Source: Siphonodentalium dalli
Lineage: Eukaryota; Mollusca; Scaphopoda; Gadilida; Siphonodentaliidae
Length of the DNA: 64,000 nt
Direction: 5' to 3'
Assembly (NCBI GenBank): GCA_032622095.1
Contig: CP136062.1
Span: 39,806,918 to 39,870,917, forward strand
A model generated the notes under the pieces. That model did no database searches and had not been told where the DNA came from. It saw only the letters and a list, made by a program, of their open reading frames with translations. Positions 50,441 to 64,000 of the stretch are shown here, one piece after another. Numbering within the stretch: the stretch's first letter is position 1; each line of letters opens with the position of its first letter. The position numbers and the translations under genes were made by a program.

Positions 50441-53400
50441 GCATGGGTTAAGGATCCGTAAGATTTAATTTATCGAAATATCGAGGGCGGTCGGTCCTTT
50501 TCTGGCTACAGGGTGTCTGCTGGTAATAATGATGCCATACATTAAGGTATGGATGTTGTGAGTTTTGGTCACAGACCGTTTACTTGTGAGTATAGTCAAT
50601 ATCCTCTCAAATTCGCCACCACCAGGCATGGGTTAAGGATCCGTAAGATTTAATTTATCGAAATATCGAGGGCGGTCGGTCCTTTTCTGGCTACAGGGTG
50701 TCTGCTGGTAATAATGATGCCATACGTTAAGGTATCGATATTGTCACTTTTGGTCACAGACCGTTTACTTGTGAGTTTAGTCAATATCCTCTCAAATTCG
50801 CCACCACCAGGCATGGGTTAAGGATCCGTAAGATTTAATTTTATAGAAATATCGAGGGCGGTCGGTCCTTTTCTAGCTACAGGGTGTCTGCTGGTTCTAA
50901 TGATGCCATACATTAAGGTATGGATATAGTCAGTTTTGGTCACAGACCGTTTACTTGTGAGATTAGTCAATATCCTCTCAAATTCGCCACCACCAGTCAT
51001 GGGTTAAGAGTTCGTAAGATTTAATTTATCGAAATATCGAGGGCGGTCAGTCCTTTTCTGCCTACAGGGTGTCTGCTGGTTCTAATGATGCCATACATTA
51101 AGGTATGGATGTTGTCAGTTTTGGTCACAGACCGTTTACTTGTGAGTTTAGTCAATATCCTCTCAAATTCGCCACCACCAGGCATGGGTTAAGGATCCGT
51201 AAGATTTAATTTATCGAAATATCGAGGGCGGTCGGTCCTTTTCTGGCTACAGGGTGTCTGCTGGTAATAATGATGCCATACATTAAGGTATGGATATTGT
51301 CAGTTTTGGTCACAGACCGTTTACTTGTGAGTTTAGTCAATATCCTCTCAAATTCGCCACCACCAGGCATGGGTTAAGGATCCGTAAGATTTAATTTATC
51401 GAAATATCGAGGGCGGTCGGTCCTTTTCTGGCTACAGGGTGTCTACTGGTTCTAATGATGCCATACATTAAGGTATGGATATAGTCAGTTTTGGTCACAG
51501 ACCGTTTACTTGTGAGATTAGTCAATATCCTCTCAAATTCGCCACCACCAGTCATGGGTTAAGAGTTCGTAAGATTTAATTTATCGAAATATCGAGGGCG
51601 GTCAGTCCTTTTCTGCCTACAGGGTGTCTGCTGGTTCTAATGATGCCATACATTAAGGTATGGATGTTGTGAGTTTTGGTCACAGACCGTTTACTTGTGA
51701 GTTTAGTCAATATCCTCTCAAATTCGCCACCACCAGGCATGGGTTAAGGATCCGTAAGATTTAATTTATCGAAATATCGAGGGCGGTCGGTCCTTTTCTG
51801 GCTACAGGGTGTCTGCTGGTAATAATGATGCCATACGTTAAGGTATCGATATTGTCACTTTTGGTCACAGACCGTTTACTTGTGAGTTTAGTCAATATCC
51901 TCTCAAATTCGCCACCACCAGGCATGGGTTAAGGATCCGTAAGATTTAATTTTATAGAAATATCGAGGGCGGTCGGTCCTTTTCTAGCTACAGGGTGTCT
52001 GCTGGTTCTAATGATGCCATACATTAAGGTATGGATATAGTCAGTTTTGGTCACAGACCGTTTACTTGTGAGATTAGTCAATATCCTCTCAAATTCGCCA
52101 CCACCAGTCATGGGTTAAGAGTTCGTAAGATTTAATTTATCGAAATATCGAGGGCGGTCAGTCCTTTTCTGCCTACAGGGTGTCTGCTGGTTCTAATGAT
52201 GCCATACATTAAGGTATGGATGTTGTCAGTTTTGGTCACAGACCGTTTACTTGTGAGTTTAGTCAATATCCTCTCAAATTCGCCACCACCAGGCATGGGT
52301 TAAGGATCCGTAAGATTTAATTTATCGAAATATCGAGGGCGGTCGGTCCTTTTCTGGCTACAGGGTGTCTGCTGGTAATAATGATGCCATACATTAAGGT
52401 ATGGATATTGTCAGTTTTGTTCACAGACCGTTTACTTGTGAGTTTAGTCAATATCCTCTCAAATTCGCCACCACCAGGCAAGGGTTAATAGTCCGTAAGA
52501 TTTAATTTTATAGAAATATCGAGGGCGGTCGGTCCTTTTATGGCTACAGGGTGTCTGCTGGTTCTAATGATGCCATACGTTAAGGTATAGATATTGTCAG
52601 TTTTGGTCACAGACCGTTTACTTGTGAGATTAGTCAATTTCCTCTCAAATTCGCCACCACCAGGCAAGGGTTAATAGTCCGTAAGATTTAATTTTATAGA
52701 AATATCGAGGGCGATCGGTCCTTTTATGGCTACAGGGTGTCTGCTGGTTCTAATGATGCCATACGTTAAGGTATGGATATTGTCAGTTTTGGTCACAGAC
52801 CGTTTACTTGTGAGATTAGTCAATATCCTCTCAAATTCGCCACCACCAGGCAAGGGTTAATAGTCCGTAAGATTTAATTTTATAGAAATATCGAGGGCGG
52901 TCGGTCCTTTTCTAGCTACAGGGTGTCTGCTGGTTCTAATGATGCCATACATTAAGGTATGGATATAGTCAGTTTTGGTCACAGACCGTTTACTTGTGAG
53001 ATTAGTCAATATCCTCTCAAATTCGCCACCACCAGTCATGGGTTAAGAGTTCGTAAGATTTAATTTATCGAAATATCGAGGGCGGTCAGTCCTTTTCTGC
53101 CTACAGGGTGTCTGCTGGTTCTAATGATGCCATACATTAAGGTATGGATGTTGTGAGTTTTGGTCACAGACCGTTTACTTGTGAGTTTAGTCAATATCCT
53201 CTCAAATTCGCCACCACCAGGCATGGGTTAAGGATCCGTAAGATTTAATTTATCGAAATATCGAGGGCGGTCGGTCCTTTTCTGGCTACAGGGTGTCTGC
53301 TGGTAATAATGATGCCATACGTTAAGGTATCGATATTGTCACTTTTGGTCACAGACCGTTTACTTGTGAGTTTAGTCAATATCCTCTCAAATTCGCCACC

Positions 53401-56400
53401 ACCAGGCATGGGTTAAGGATCCGTAAGATTTAATTTTATAGAAATATCGAGGGCGGTCGGTCCTTTTCTAGCTACAGGGTGTCTGCTGGTTCTAATGATG
53501 CCATACATTAAGGTATGGATATAGTCAGTTTTGGTCACAGACCGTTTACTTGTGAGATTAGTCAATATCCTCTCAAATTCGCCACCACCAGTCATGGGTT
53601 AAGAGTTCGTAAGATTTAATTTATCGAAATATCGAGGGCGGTCAGTCCTTTTCTGCCTACAGGGTGTCTGCTGGTTCTAATGATGCCATACATTAAGGTA
53701 TGGATGTTGTCAGTTTTGGTCACAGACCGTTTACTTGTGAGTTTAGTCAATATCCTCTCAAATTCGCCACCACCAGGCATGGGTTAAGGATCCGTAAGAT
53801 TTAATTTATCGAAATATCGAGGGCGGTCGGTCCTTTTCTGGCTACAGGGTGTCTGCTGGTAATAATGATGCCATACATTAAGGTATGGATATTGTCAGTT
53901 TTGGTCACAGACCGTTTACTTGTGAGTTTAGTCAATATCCTCTCAAATTCGCCACCACCAGGCATGGGTTAAGGATCCGTAAGATTTAATTTATCGAAAT
54001 ATCGAGGGCGGTCGGTCCTTTTCTGGCTACAGGGTGTCTACTGGTTCTAATGATGCCATATATTAAGGTATGGATATAGTCAGTTTTGGTCACAGACCGT
54101 TTACTTGTGAGATTAGTCAATTTCCTCTCAAATTCGCCACCACCAGGCAAGGGTTAATAGTCCGTAAGATTTAATTTTATAGAAATATCGAGGGCGGTCG
54201 GTCCTTTTATGGCTACAGGGTGTCTGCTGGTTCTAATGATGCCATACGTTAAGGTATGGATATTGTCAGTTTTGGTCACAGACCGTTTACTTGTGAGATT
54301 AGTCAATATCCTCTCAAATTCGCCACCACCAGGCAAGGGTTAATAGTCCGTAAGATTTAATTTTATAGAAATATCGAGGGCGGTCGGTCCTTTTATGGCT
54401 ACAGGGTGTCTGCTGGTTCAAATGATGCCATACATTAAGGTATGGATGTTGTCAGTTTTGGTCACAGACCGTTTACTTGTGAGTTTAGTCAATATCCTCT
54501 CAAATTCGCCACCACCAGTCGTGGGTTAAGAGTCCGTAAGATTTAATTTATCGACATATCGAGGTCGGTCGGTCCTTTTCTGCCTACAGGGTGTCTGCTG
54601 GTTCTAATGATGCCATACATTAAGGTATGGATGTTGTGAGTTTTGGTCACAGACCGTTTACTTGTGAGTTTAGTCAATATCCTATCAAATTCGCCACCAC
54701 CAGGCATGGGTTAAGGATCCGTAAGATTTAATTTATCGAAATATCGAGGGCGGTCGGTCCTTTTCTGGCTACAGGGTGTCTTCTGGTAATAATGATGCCA
54801 TACATTAAGGTATGGATATTGTCAGTTTTGTTCACAGACCGTTTACTTGTGAGTTTAGTCAATATCCTCTCAAATTCGCCACCACCAGGCAAGGGTTAAT
54901 AGTCCGTAAGATTTAATTTTATAGAAATATCGAGGGCGGTCGGTCCTTTTATGGCTACAGGGTGTCTGCTGGTTCTAATGATGCCATACGTTAAGGTATA
55001 GATATTGTCAGTTTTGGTCACAGACCGTTTACTTGTGAGATTAGTCAATTTCCTCTCAAATTCGCCACCACCAGGCAAGGGTTAATAGTCCGTAAGATTT
55101 AATTTTATAGAAATATCGAGGGCGATCGGTCCTTTTATGGCTACAGGGTGTCTGCTGGTTCTAATGATGCCATACGTTAAGGTATGGATATTGTCAGTTT
55201 TGGTCACAGACCGTTTACTTGTGAGATTAGTCAATATCCTCTCAAATTCGCCACCACCAGGCAAGGGTTAATAGTCCGTAAGATTTAATTTTATAGAAAT
55301 ATCGAGGGCGGTCGGTCCTTTTATGGCTACAGGGTGTCTGCTGGTTCAAATGATGCCATACATTAAGGTATGGATGTTGTCAGTTTTGGTCACAGACCGT
55401 TTACTTGTGAGTTTAGTCAATATCCTCTCAAATTCGCCACCACCAGTCATGGGTTAAGAGTCCGTAAGATTTAATTTATCGAAATATCGAGGGCGGTCGG
55501 TCCTTTTCTGCCTACAGGGTGTCTGCTGGTTCTAATGATGCCATACATTAAGGTATGGATGTTGTGAGTTTTGGTCACAGACCGTTTACTTGTGAGTTTA
55601 GTCAATATCCTCTCAAATTCGCCACCACCAGGCATGGGTTAAGGATCCGTAAGATTTAATTTATCGAAATATCGAGGGCGGTCGGTCCTTTTCTGGCTAC
55701 AGGGTGTCTGCTGGTAATAATGATGCCATACGTTAAGGTATCGATATTGTCACTTTTGGTCACAGACCGTTTACTTGTGAGTTTAGTCAATATCCTCTCA
55801 AATTCGCCACCACCAGGCATGTGTTAAGGATCCGTAAGATTTAATTTATCGAAATATCGAGGGCGGTCGGTCCTTTTCTGGCTACAGGGTGTCTGCTGGT
55901 AATAATGATGCCATACATTAAGGTATGGATGTTGTGAGTTTTGGTCACAGACCGTTTACTTGTGAGTATAGTCAATATCCTCTCAAATTCGCCACCACCA
56001 GGCATGGGTTAAGGATCCGTAAGATTTAATTTATCGAAATATCGAGGGCGGTCGGTCCTTTTCTGGCTACAGGGTGTCTACTGGTAATAATGATGCCATA
56101 CATTAAGGTATGGATATTGTCAGTTTTGGTCACAGACCGTTTACTTGTGAGTTTAGTCAATATCCTCTCAAATTCGCCACCACCAGGCATGGGTTAAGGA
56201 TCCGTAAGATTTAATTTTATAGAAATATCGAGGGCGTTCGGTCCTTTTCTAGCTACAGGGTGTCTGCTGGTTCTAATGATGCCATACATTAAGGTATGGA
56301 TATTGTCAGTTTTGGTCACAGACCGTTTACTTGTGAGTTTAGTCAATATCCTCTCAAATTCGCCACCACCAGGCATGGGTTAAGGATCCGTAAGATTTAA

Positions 56401-57499
56401 TTTTATAGAAATATCGAGGGCGGTCGGTCCTTTTCTAGCTACAGGGTGTCTGCTGGTTCTAATGATGCCATACATTAAGGTATGGATATAGTCAGTTTTG
56501 GTCACAGACCGTTTACTTGTGAGATTAGTCAATATCCTCTCAAATTCGCCACCACCAGTCATGGGTTAAGAGTTCGTAAGATTTAATTTATCGAAATATC
56601 GAGGGCGGTCAGTCCTTTTCTGCCTACAGGGTGTCTGCTGGTTCTAATGATGCCATACATTAAGGTATGGATGTTGTGAGTTTTGGTCACAGACCGTTTA
56701 CTTGTGAGTTTAGTCAATATCCTCTCAAATTCGCCACCACCAGGCATGGGTTAAGGATCCGTAAGATTTAATTTATCGAAATATCGAGGGCGGTCGGTCC
56801 TTTTCTGGCTACAGGGTGTCTGCTGGTAATAATGATGCCATACATTAAGGTATGGATATTGTCAGTTTTGGTCACAGACCGTTTACTTGTGAGTTTAGTC
56901 AATATCCTCTCAAATTCGCCACCACCAGGCATGGGTTAAGGATCCGTAAGATTTAATTTATCGAAATATCGAGGGCGGTCGGTCATTTTCTGGCTACAGG
57001 GTGTCTACTGGTTCTAATGATGCCATACATTAAGGTATGGATATAGTCAGTTTTGGTCACAGACCGTTTACTTGTGAGATTAGTCAATTTCCTCTCAAAT
57101 TCGCCACCACCAGGCAAGGGTTAATAGTCCGTAAGATTTAATTTTATAGAAATATCGAGGGCGGTCGGTCCTTTTATGGCTACAGGGTGTCTGCTGGTTC
57201 TAATGATGCCATACGTTAAGGTATGGATATTGTCAGTTTTGGTCACAGACCGTTTACTTGTGAGATTAGTCAATATCCTCTCAAATTCGCCACCACCAGG
57301 CAAGGGTTAATAGTCCGTAAGATTTAATTTTATAGAAATATCGAGGGCGGTCGGTCCTTTTATGGCTACAGGGTGTCTGCTGGTTCAAATGATGCAATAC
57401 ATTAAGGTATGGATGTTGTCAGTTTTGGTCACAGACCGTTTACTTGTGAGTTTAGTCAATATCCTCTCAAATTCGCCACCACCAGTCATGGGTTAAGAG

Positions 57500-60400
57500 T
57501 CCGTAAGATTTAATTTATCGAAATATCGAGGGCGGTCGGTCCTTTTCTGCCTACAGGGTGTCTGCTGGTTCTAATGATGCCATACATTAAGGTATGGATG
57601 TTGTGAGTTTTGGTCACAGACCGTTTACTTGTGAGTTTAGTCAATATCCTCTCAAATTCGCCACCACCAGGCATGGGTTAAGGATCCGTAAGATTTAATT
57701 TATCGAAATATCGAGGGCGGTCGGTCCTTTTCTGCCTACAGGGTGTCTGCTGGTTCTAATGATGCCATACAGTAAGGTATGGATGTTGTGAGTTTTGGTC
57801 ACAGACCGTTTACTTGTGAGTTTAGTCAATATCCTCTCAAATTCGCCACCACCAGTCATGGGTTAAGAGTCCGTAAGATTTAATTTATCGACATATCGAG
57901 GTCGGTCGGTCCTTTTCTGCCTACAGAGTGTCTGCTGGTAATAATGATGCCATACATTAAGGTATGGATATTGTCAGTTTTGTTCACAGACCGTTTACTT
58001 GTGAGTTTAGTCAATATCCTCTCAAATTCGCCACCACCAGGCATGGGTTAAGGATCCGTAAGATTTAATTTACCGAAATATCGAGGGTGGTCGGTCATTT
58101 TCTGGCTACAGGGTGTCTACTGGTTCTAATGATGCCATACATTAAGGTATGGATATAGTCAGTTTTGGTCACAGACCGTTTACTTGTGAGATTAGTCAAT
58201 TTCCTCTCAAATTCGCCACCACCAGGCAAGGGTTAATAGTCCGTAAGATTTAATTTTATAGAAATATCGAGGGCGGTCGGTCCTTTTATGGCTACAGGGT
58301 GTCTGCTGGTTCTAATGATGCCATACGTTAAGGTATGGATATTGTCAGTTTTGGTCACAGACCGTTTACTTGTGAGATTAGTCAATATCCTCTCAAATTC
58401 GCCACCACCAGGCAAGGGTTAATAGTCCGTAAGATTTAATTTTATAGAAATATCGAGGGCGGTCGGTCCTTTTATGGCTACAGGGTGTCTGCTGGTTCAA
58501 ATGATGCCATACATTAAGGTATGGATATTGTCAGTTTTGGTCACAGACCGTTTACTTGTGAGTTTAGTCAATATCCTCTCAAATTCGCCACCACCAGGCA
58601 TGGGTTAAGGATCCGTAAGATTTAATTTATCGAAATATCGAGGGCGGTCGGTTCTTTTCTGGCTACAGGGTGTCTGCTGGTTCTTATGATGCCATACATT
58701 AAGGTATGGATATAGTCAGTTTTGGTCACAGACCGTTTACTTGTGAGTTTAGTCAATATCCTCTCAAATTCGCCACCACCAGTCATGGGTTAAGAGTCCG
58801 TAAGATTTAATTTATCGAAATATCGAGGGCGGTCGGTCCTTTTCTGCCTACAGGGTGTCTGCTGGTTCTAATGATGCCATACATTAAGGTATGGATGTTG
58901 TGAGTTTTGGTCACAGACCGTTTACTTGTGAGATTAGTCAATATCCTCTCAAATTCGCCACCACCAGGCAAGGGTTAATAGTCCGTAAGATTTAATTTTA
59001 TAGAAATATCGAGGGCGTTCGGTCCTTTTATGGCTACAGGGTGTCTGCTGGTTCAAATGATGCCATACATTAAGGTATGGATGTTGTCAGTTTTGGTCAC
59101 AGACCGTTTACTTGTGAGTTTAGTCAATATCCTCTCAAATTCGCCACCACCAGTCATGGGTTAAGAGTCCGTAAGATTTAATTTATCGAAATATCGAGGG
59201 CGGTCGGTCCTTTTATGGCTACAGGGTGTCTGCTGGCTCTAATGATGCCATACGTTAAGGTATGGATGTTGTGAGTTTTGGTCACAGACCGTTTACTTGT
59301 GAGATTAGTCAATATCCTCTCAAATTCGCCACCACCAGGCAAGGGTTAATAGTCCGTAAGATTTAATTTTATTGAAATATCGAGGGCGATCGGTCCTTTT
59401 ATGGCTACAGGGTGTCTGCTGGTTCTAATGATGCCATACGTTAAGGTATGGATATTGTCAGTTTTGGTCACAGACCGTTTACTTGTGAGATTAGTCCATA
59501 TCCTCTCAAATTCGCCACCACCAGGCAAGGGTTAATAGTCCGTAAGATTTAATTTTATAGAAATATCGAGGGCGGTCGGTCCTTTTATGGCTACAGGGTG
59601 TCTGCTGGTTCAAATGATGCCATACATTAAGGTATGGATGTTGTCAGTTTTGGTCACAGACCGTTTACTTGTGAGTTTAGTCAATATCCTCTCAAATTCG
59701 CCACCACCAGTCATGGGTTAAGAGTCCGTAAGATTTAATTTATCGAAATATCGAGGGCGGTCGGTCCTTTTCTAGCTACAGGGTGTCTGCTGGTTCTAAT
59801 GATGCCATACATTAAGGTATGGATATAGTCAGTTTTGGTCACAGACCGTTTACTTGTGAGATTAGTCAATATCCTCTCAAATTCGCCACCACCAGTCATG
59901 GGTTAAGAGTTCGTAAGATTTAATTTATCGAAATATCGAGGGCGGTCAGTCCTTTTCTGCCTACAGGGTGTCTGCTGGTTCTAATGATGCCATACATTAA
60001 GGTATGGATGTTGTGAGTTTTGGTCACAGACCGTTTACTTGTGAGTTTAGTCAATATCCTCTCAAATTCGCCACCACCAGGCATGGGTTAAGGATCCGTA
60101 AGATTTAATTTATCGAAATATCGAGGGCGGTCGGTCCTTTTCTGGCTACAGGGTGTCTGCTGGTAATAATGATGCCATACATTAAGGTATGGATATTGTC
60201 AGTTTTGGTCACAGACCGTTTACTTGTGAGTTTAGTCAATATCCTCTCAAATTCGCCACCACCAGGCATGGGTTAAGGATCCGTAAGATTTAATTTACCG
60301 AAATATCGAGGGCGGTCGGTCATTTTCTGGCTACAGGGTGTCTACTGGTTCTAATGATGCCATACATTAAGGTATGGATATAGTCAGTTTTGGTCACAGA

Positions 60401-63400
60401 CCGTTTACTTGTGAGATTAGTCAATTTCCTCTCAAATTCGCCACCACCAGGCAAGGGTTAATAGTCCGTAAGATTTAATTTTATAGAAATATCGAGGGCG
60501 GTCGGTCCTTTTATGGCTACAGGGTGTCTGCTGGTTCTAATGATGCCATACGTTAAGGTATGGATATTGTCAGTTTTGGTCACAGACCGTTTACTTGTGA
60601 GATTAGTCAATATCCTCTCAAATTCGCCACCACCAGGCAAGGGTTAATAGTCCGTAAGATTTAATTTTATAGAAATATCGAGGGCGGTCGGTCCTTTTAT
60701 GGCTACAGGGTGTCTGCTGGTTCAAATGATGCCATACATTAAGGTATGGATGTTGTCAGTTTTGGTCACAGACCGTTTACTTGTGAGTTTAGTCAATATC
60801 CTCTCAAATTCGCCACCACCAGGCATGGGTTAAGGATCCGTAAGATTTAATTTATCGAAATATCGAGGGCGGTCGGTTCTTTTCTGGCTACAGGGTGTCT
60901 GCTGGTTCTTATGATGCCATACATTAAGGTATGGATATAGTCAGTTTTGGTCACAGACCGTTTACTTGTGAGTTTAGTCAATATCCTCTCAAATTCGCCA
61001 CCACCAGTCATGGGTTAAGAGTCCGTAAGATTTAATTTATCGAAATATCGAGGGCGGTCGGTCCTTTTCTGCCTACAGGGTGTCTGCTGGTTCTAATGAT
61101 GCCATACATTAAGGTATGGATGTTGTGAGTTTTGGTCACAGACCGTTTACTTGTGAGATTAGTCAATATCCTCTCAAATTCGCCACCACCAGGCAAGGGT
61201 TAATAGTCCGTAAGATTTAATTTTATAGAAATATCGAGGGCGTTCGGTCCTTTTATGGCTACAGGGTGTCTGCTGGTTCAAATGATGCCATACATTAAGG
61301 TATGGATGTTGTCAGTTTTGGTCACAGACCGTTTACTTGTGAGTTTAGTCAATATCCTCTCAAATTCGCCACCACCAGTCATGGGTTAAGAGTCCGTAAG
61401 ATTTAATTTATCGAAATATCGAGGGCGGTCGGTCCTTTTATGGCTACAGGGTGTCTGCTGGCTCTAATGATGCCATACGTTAAGGTATGGATGTTGTGAG
61501 TTTTGGTCACAGACCGTTTACTTGTGAGATTAGTCAATATCCTCTCAAATTCGCCACCACCAGGCAAGGGTTAATAGTCCGTAAGATTTAATTTTATAGA
61601 AATATCGAGGGCGATCGGTCCTTTTATGGCTACAGGGTGTCTGCTGGTTCTAATGATGCCATACGTTAAGGTATGGATATTGTCAGTTTTGGTCACAGAC
61701 CGTTTACTTGTGAGATTAGTCCATATCCTCTCAAATTCGCCACCACCAGGCAAGGGTTAATAGTCCGTAAGATTTAATTTTATAGAAATATCGAGGGCGG
61801 TCGGTCCTTTTATGGCTACAGGGTGTCTGCTGGTTCAAATGATGCCATACATTAAGGTATGGATGTTGTCAGTTTTGGTCACAGACCGTTTACTTGTGAG
61901 TTTAGTCAATATCCTCTCAAATTCGCCACCACCAGTCATGGGTTAAGAGTCCGTAAGATTTAATTTATCGAAATATCGAGGGCGGTCGGTCCTTTTCTGC
62001 CTACAGGGTGTCTGCTGGTTCTAATGATGCCATACATTAAGGTATGGATGTTGTGAGTTTTGGTCACAGACCGTTTACTTGTGAGTTTAGTCAATATCCT
62101 CTCAAATTCGCCACCACCAGGCATGGGTTAAGGATCCGTAAGATTTAATTTATCGAAATATCGAGGGCGGTCGGTCCTTTTCTGCCTACAGGGTGTCTGC
62201 TGGTTCTAATGATGCCATACAGTAAGGTATGGATGTTGTGAGTTTTGGTCACAGACCGTTTACTTGTGAGTTTAGTCAATATCCTCTCAAATTCGCCACC
62301 ACCAGTCATGGGTTAAGAGTCCGTAAGATTTAATTTATCGACATATCGAGGTCGGTCGGTCCTTTTCTGCCTACAGGGTGTCTGCTGGTAATAATGATGC
62401 CATACATTAAGGTATGGATATTGTCAGTTTTGTTCACAGACCGTTTACTTGTGAGTTTAGTCAATATCCTCTCAAATTCGCCACCACCAGGCATGGGTTA
62501 AGGTTCCGTAAGATTTAATTTACCGAAATATCGAGGGCGGTCGGTTATTTTCTGGCTACAGGGTGTCTACTGGTTCTAATGATGCCATACATTAAGGTAT
62601 GGATATAGTCAGTTTTGGTCACAGACCGTTTACTTGTGAGATTAGTCAATTTCCTCTCAAATTCGCCACCACCAGGCAAGGGTTAATAGTCCGTAAGATT
62701 TAATTTTATAGAAATATCGAGGGCGGTCGGTCCTTTTATGGCTACAGGGTGTCTGCTGGTTCTAATGATGCCATACGTTAAGGTATGGATATTGTCAGTT
62801 TTGGTCACAGACCGTTTACTTGTGAGATTAGTCAATATCCTCTCAAATTCGCCACCACCAGGCAAGGGTTAATAGTCCGTAAGATTTAATTTTATAGAAA
62901 TATCGAGGGCGGTCGGTCCTTTTATGGCTACAGGGTGTCTGCTGGTTCAAATGATGCCATACATTAAGGTATGGATGTTGTCAGTTTTGGTCACAGACCG
63001 TTTACTTGTGAGTTTAGTCAATATCCTCTCAAATTCGCCACCACCAGGCATGGGTTAAGGATCCGTAAGATTTAATTTATCGAAATATCGAGGGCGGTCG
63101 GTTCTTTTCTGGCTACAGGGTGTCTGCTGGTTCTTATGATGCCATACATTAAGGTATGGATATAGTCAGTTTTGGTCACAGACCGTTTACTTGTGAGTTT
63201 AGTCAATATCCTCTCAAATTCGCCACCACCAGTCATGGGTTAAGAGTCCGTAAGATTTAATTTATCGAAATATCGAGGGCGGTCGGTCCTTTTCTGCCTA
63301 CAGGGTGTCTGCTGGTTCTAATGATGCCATACATTAAGGTATGGATGTTGTGAGTTTTGGTCACAGACCGTTTACTTGTGAGATTAGTCAATATCCTCTC

Positions 63401-64000
63401 AAATTCGCCACCACCAGGCAAGGGTTAATAGTCCGTAAGATTTAATTTTATAGAAATATCGAGGGCGTTCGGTCCTTTTATGGCTACAGGGTGTCTGCTG
63501 GTTCAAATGATGCCATACATTAAGGTATGGATGTTGTCAGTTTTGGTCACAGACCGTTTACTTGTGAGTTTAGTCAATATCCTCTCAAATTCGCCACCAC
63601 CAGTCATGGGTTAAGAGTCCGTAAGATTTAATTTATCGAAATATCGAGGGCGGTCGGTCCTTTTCTGCCTACAGGGTGTCTGCTGGTTCTAATGATGCCA
63701 TACATTAAGGTATGGATGTTGTGAGTTTTGGTCACAGACCGTTTAGTTGTGAGTTTAGTCAATATCCTCTCAAATTCGCCTCCACCAGGCATGGGTTAAG
63801 GATCCGTAAGATTTAATTTATCGAAATATCGAGGGCCGTCGGGCCTTTTCTGGCTACAGGGTGTCTGCTGGTAATAATGATGCCATACATTAAGGTATGG
63901 ATATTGTCAGTTTTGGTCACAGACCGTTTACTTGTGAGTTTAGTCAATATCCTCTCAAATTCGCCACCACCAGGCATGGGTTAAGGATCCGTAAGATTTA
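57500..64000 (-). repeat. 12-mer higher-order repeat (2225 bp)
   Basis: The marker TTTACCGAAATATCG recurs with TACCG at 58071, 60296 and 62521, exactly 2225 bp apart. The GGTTCTTATGATGCC variant near 58681, 60905 and 63131 has about the same spacing, and so do the full-frame monomers at 58233, 60458 and 62683. The middle unit differs from the outer two in about three consecutive monomers (59.75-60.25 kb), where it carries variants seen near 56.4-56.7 kb. Confidence 0.85.

Larger units (their letters stand above)
46278..64000 (-). repeat. 185/186-bp satellite array, reverse orientation (right array, second part)
   Basis: About 96 further monomers continue to the right edge of the window and beyond, in the same orientation as 32054-44847. 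Variants named by single changes (GGCATGTGTTAAGG, TTTACCGAAATATCG, GAGTATAGTC, GGTCAGTCC) appear in recurring order. The 60-codon frames on the minus strand occur only in 186-bp monomers and are not taken as genes. Confidence 0.97.

Overview
The window looks like nuclear DNA of a metazoan, most likely a marine invertebrate; I cannot name the species. Supporting this are about 42 kb of 185/186-bp satellite with higher-order repeat structure, a Mutator-like (MULE) DNA transposon whose coding region starts after a canonical 3' splice site, a piggyBac-type TTAA insertion, foldback elements and decayed C2H2 zinc-finger sequence. I see no host gene that I can call intact, and no rRNA, tRNA, CRISPR array or bacterial operon.

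Layout. (1) 1-11500: satellite array in forward orientation, about 62 monomers, with a marker monomer recurring every 7, 8, 9 or 11 monomers. (2) 11500-32053: a 20.5-kb non-satellite island. It holds an unrecognised 136-codon ORF at its left edge, a short TTTGCGAAT-type repeat near 12.9 kb, and a large decayed minus-strand transposon gene at 13650-19129. Next to that gene's 5' side is a GC-rich 142-bp tandem repeat at 19232-19821. At 21.1-23.7 kb lies a zinc-finger relic amplified into a 148-bp tandem repeat and present in both orientations. A 435-bp foldback at 24.3-24.8 kb is followed by sparse, mostly featureless AT-rich DNA. (3) 32054-64000: the same satellite in the opposite orientation, about 165 monomers, interrupted at 44848-46277 by a 1430-bp non-autonomous piggyBac-like element.

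The transposon gene is the main coding content. On the minus strand it reads: OTU cysteine protease domain; Cys-rich finger plus WRKY/FLYWCH-like finger; a long polar linker; a second copy of that finger pair; a MULE DDE transposase core (D855, D924, E1039 of the longest ORF); a SWIM zinc finger; and a final Cys/His cluster. Four frame changes break it, one beside a perfect 75-bp palindrome, so as read it is probably a recently inactivated copy, unless some changes are introns or sequencing errors. The OTU-to-MULE combination, the opposed satellite arrays with rapidly changing higher-order periods, and the zinc-finger-derived minisatellite are the observations I rate most worth following up.
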